Source of the DNA: an uncultured Candidatus Pelagibacter sp.
GTDB taxonomy: Bacteria > Pseudomonadota > Alphaproteobacteria > Pelagibacterales > Pelagibacteraceae
Length of the DNA: 7,414 nt
NCBI GenBank assembly: GCA_937897125.1
Contig: CALCPL010000142.1
Location: forward strand, 1 to 7,414
Direction: 5' to 3'
Under the pieces are notes generated by a model. The model was given only the letters and a program-made list of their open reading frames with translations, made no database searches and was not told where the DNA came from. The first letter of the stretch is position 1, and each line of letters opens with the position of its first letter. The position numbers were made by a program, and so were the translations under genes. Below are positions 7,342-7,414 of this stretch, in pieces.

Positions 7342-7387
7342 TAATCTGTTTGACTGCTTAACCAACTTTGAGCAACTGCTTTTGTAA
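7341..7387 (-). CDS. glyQ: Glycine--tRNA ligase alpha subunit GlyQ, last 14 codons (partial)
   Basis: Reading leftward from the adapter edge, one frame gives TKAVAQSWLSSQTD followed by TAA at 7343-7341. This resembles the C-terminal tail of GlyQ (an Ala-x-x-Trp-Leu type ending), and glyQ normally sits directly upstream of glyS. The TAA overlaps the glyS ATG by one base (TAATG). Only this tail is present and the catalytic body lies off the contig. The call rests mainly on the overlap with glyS and on known gene order; the 14 residues alone would not identify the protein. Confidence 0.75.
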
Positions 7388-7414
7388 CTGTCTCTTATAC
7401 ACATCTCCGAGCCC
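7388..7414 (-). other. Untrimmed Nextera read-2 adapter, reverse complement (artefact)
   Basis: CTGTCTCTTATACACATCT (7388-7406) is the reverse complement of the Tn5 mosaic end, and the final CCGAGCCC continues into the Nextera read-2 adapter. It is a perfect 27-bp inverted copy of 21-47. Read on the minus strand it encodes M-C-I-R-D-S in the glyS frame, which creates a false start for that gene. It is library sequence and marks the true end of the genomic insert at 7387. Confidence 0.97.

Noticed and set aside
48..7387. A previously undescribed system, defence locus, prophage or CRISPR array
   Set aside because: Essentially every base lies in five recognisable housekeeping genes plus a glyQ tail with intact catalytic motifs; no repeats, unknown ORFs or unusual composition break were seen.
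7342..7404. 21-residue N-terminal extension of GlyS (MCIRDSYKSSC...)
   Set aside because: The first six codons are adapter and the rest is the glyQ tail read in the wrong frame.
21..7414. Terminal inverted repeats suggestive of a Tn5-like composite transposon
   Set aside because: The repeats continue into Nextera adapter and index sequence, no transposase is present, and the cargo is housekeeping genes.

Overview
The window is a 7.4 kb A+T-rich contig whose two ends are untrimmed sequencing adapter (Illumina Nextera read-2 sequence, 1-47 and 7388-7414). Only 48-7387 is biological. The strong A+T bias, lysine/asparagine/isoleucine-rich proteins, near-absent intergenic DNA and alphaproteobacteria-like NadA, YgfZ and PPDK proteins suggest a streamlined marine alphaproteobacterium of the SAR11/Pelagibacterales kind, probably from a single-cell or metagenome assembly. 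That assignment is inference from composition and protein character; no rRNA or marker search was possible.

Plus-strand half (48-2615): the 3' part of a ygfZ-family gene (folate-dependent iron-sulfur protein), then nadA (quinolinate synthase) and nadC (quinolinate phosphoribosyltransferase). NadA makes quinolinate with a [4Fe-4S] cluster and NadC turns it into nicotinate mononucleotide, so the pair covers two consecutive steps of de novo NAD synthesis. The enzyme that supplies iminoaspartate (NadB or an aspartate dehydrogenase) is not between or beside them. Having the YgfZ Fe-S helper upstream of an Fe-S enzyme is suggestive.

Minus-strand half (2612-7387), read right to left: the last 14 codons of glyQ, then glyS (glycyl-tRNA synthetase alpha and beta subunits), then ppdK (pyruvate, phosphate dikinase). 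Both junctions overlap by one base (TAATG and TAGTG), so this is a tightly coupled operon. The two operons converge tail to tail, and the stop codons of nadC and ppdK overlap in the palindrome TTAA.

I find no mobile element, CRISPR array, structural RNA, phage gene or unknown system. The window is a conserved housekeeping region. The points worth a second look are the adapter ends and the false glyS N-terminus they create (MCIRDS...), two partial genes that simple ORF calling truncates or misses, a possible one-base frameshift or alternative start at nadA, and an all-A/T hairpin with a T-run at the end of nadC.
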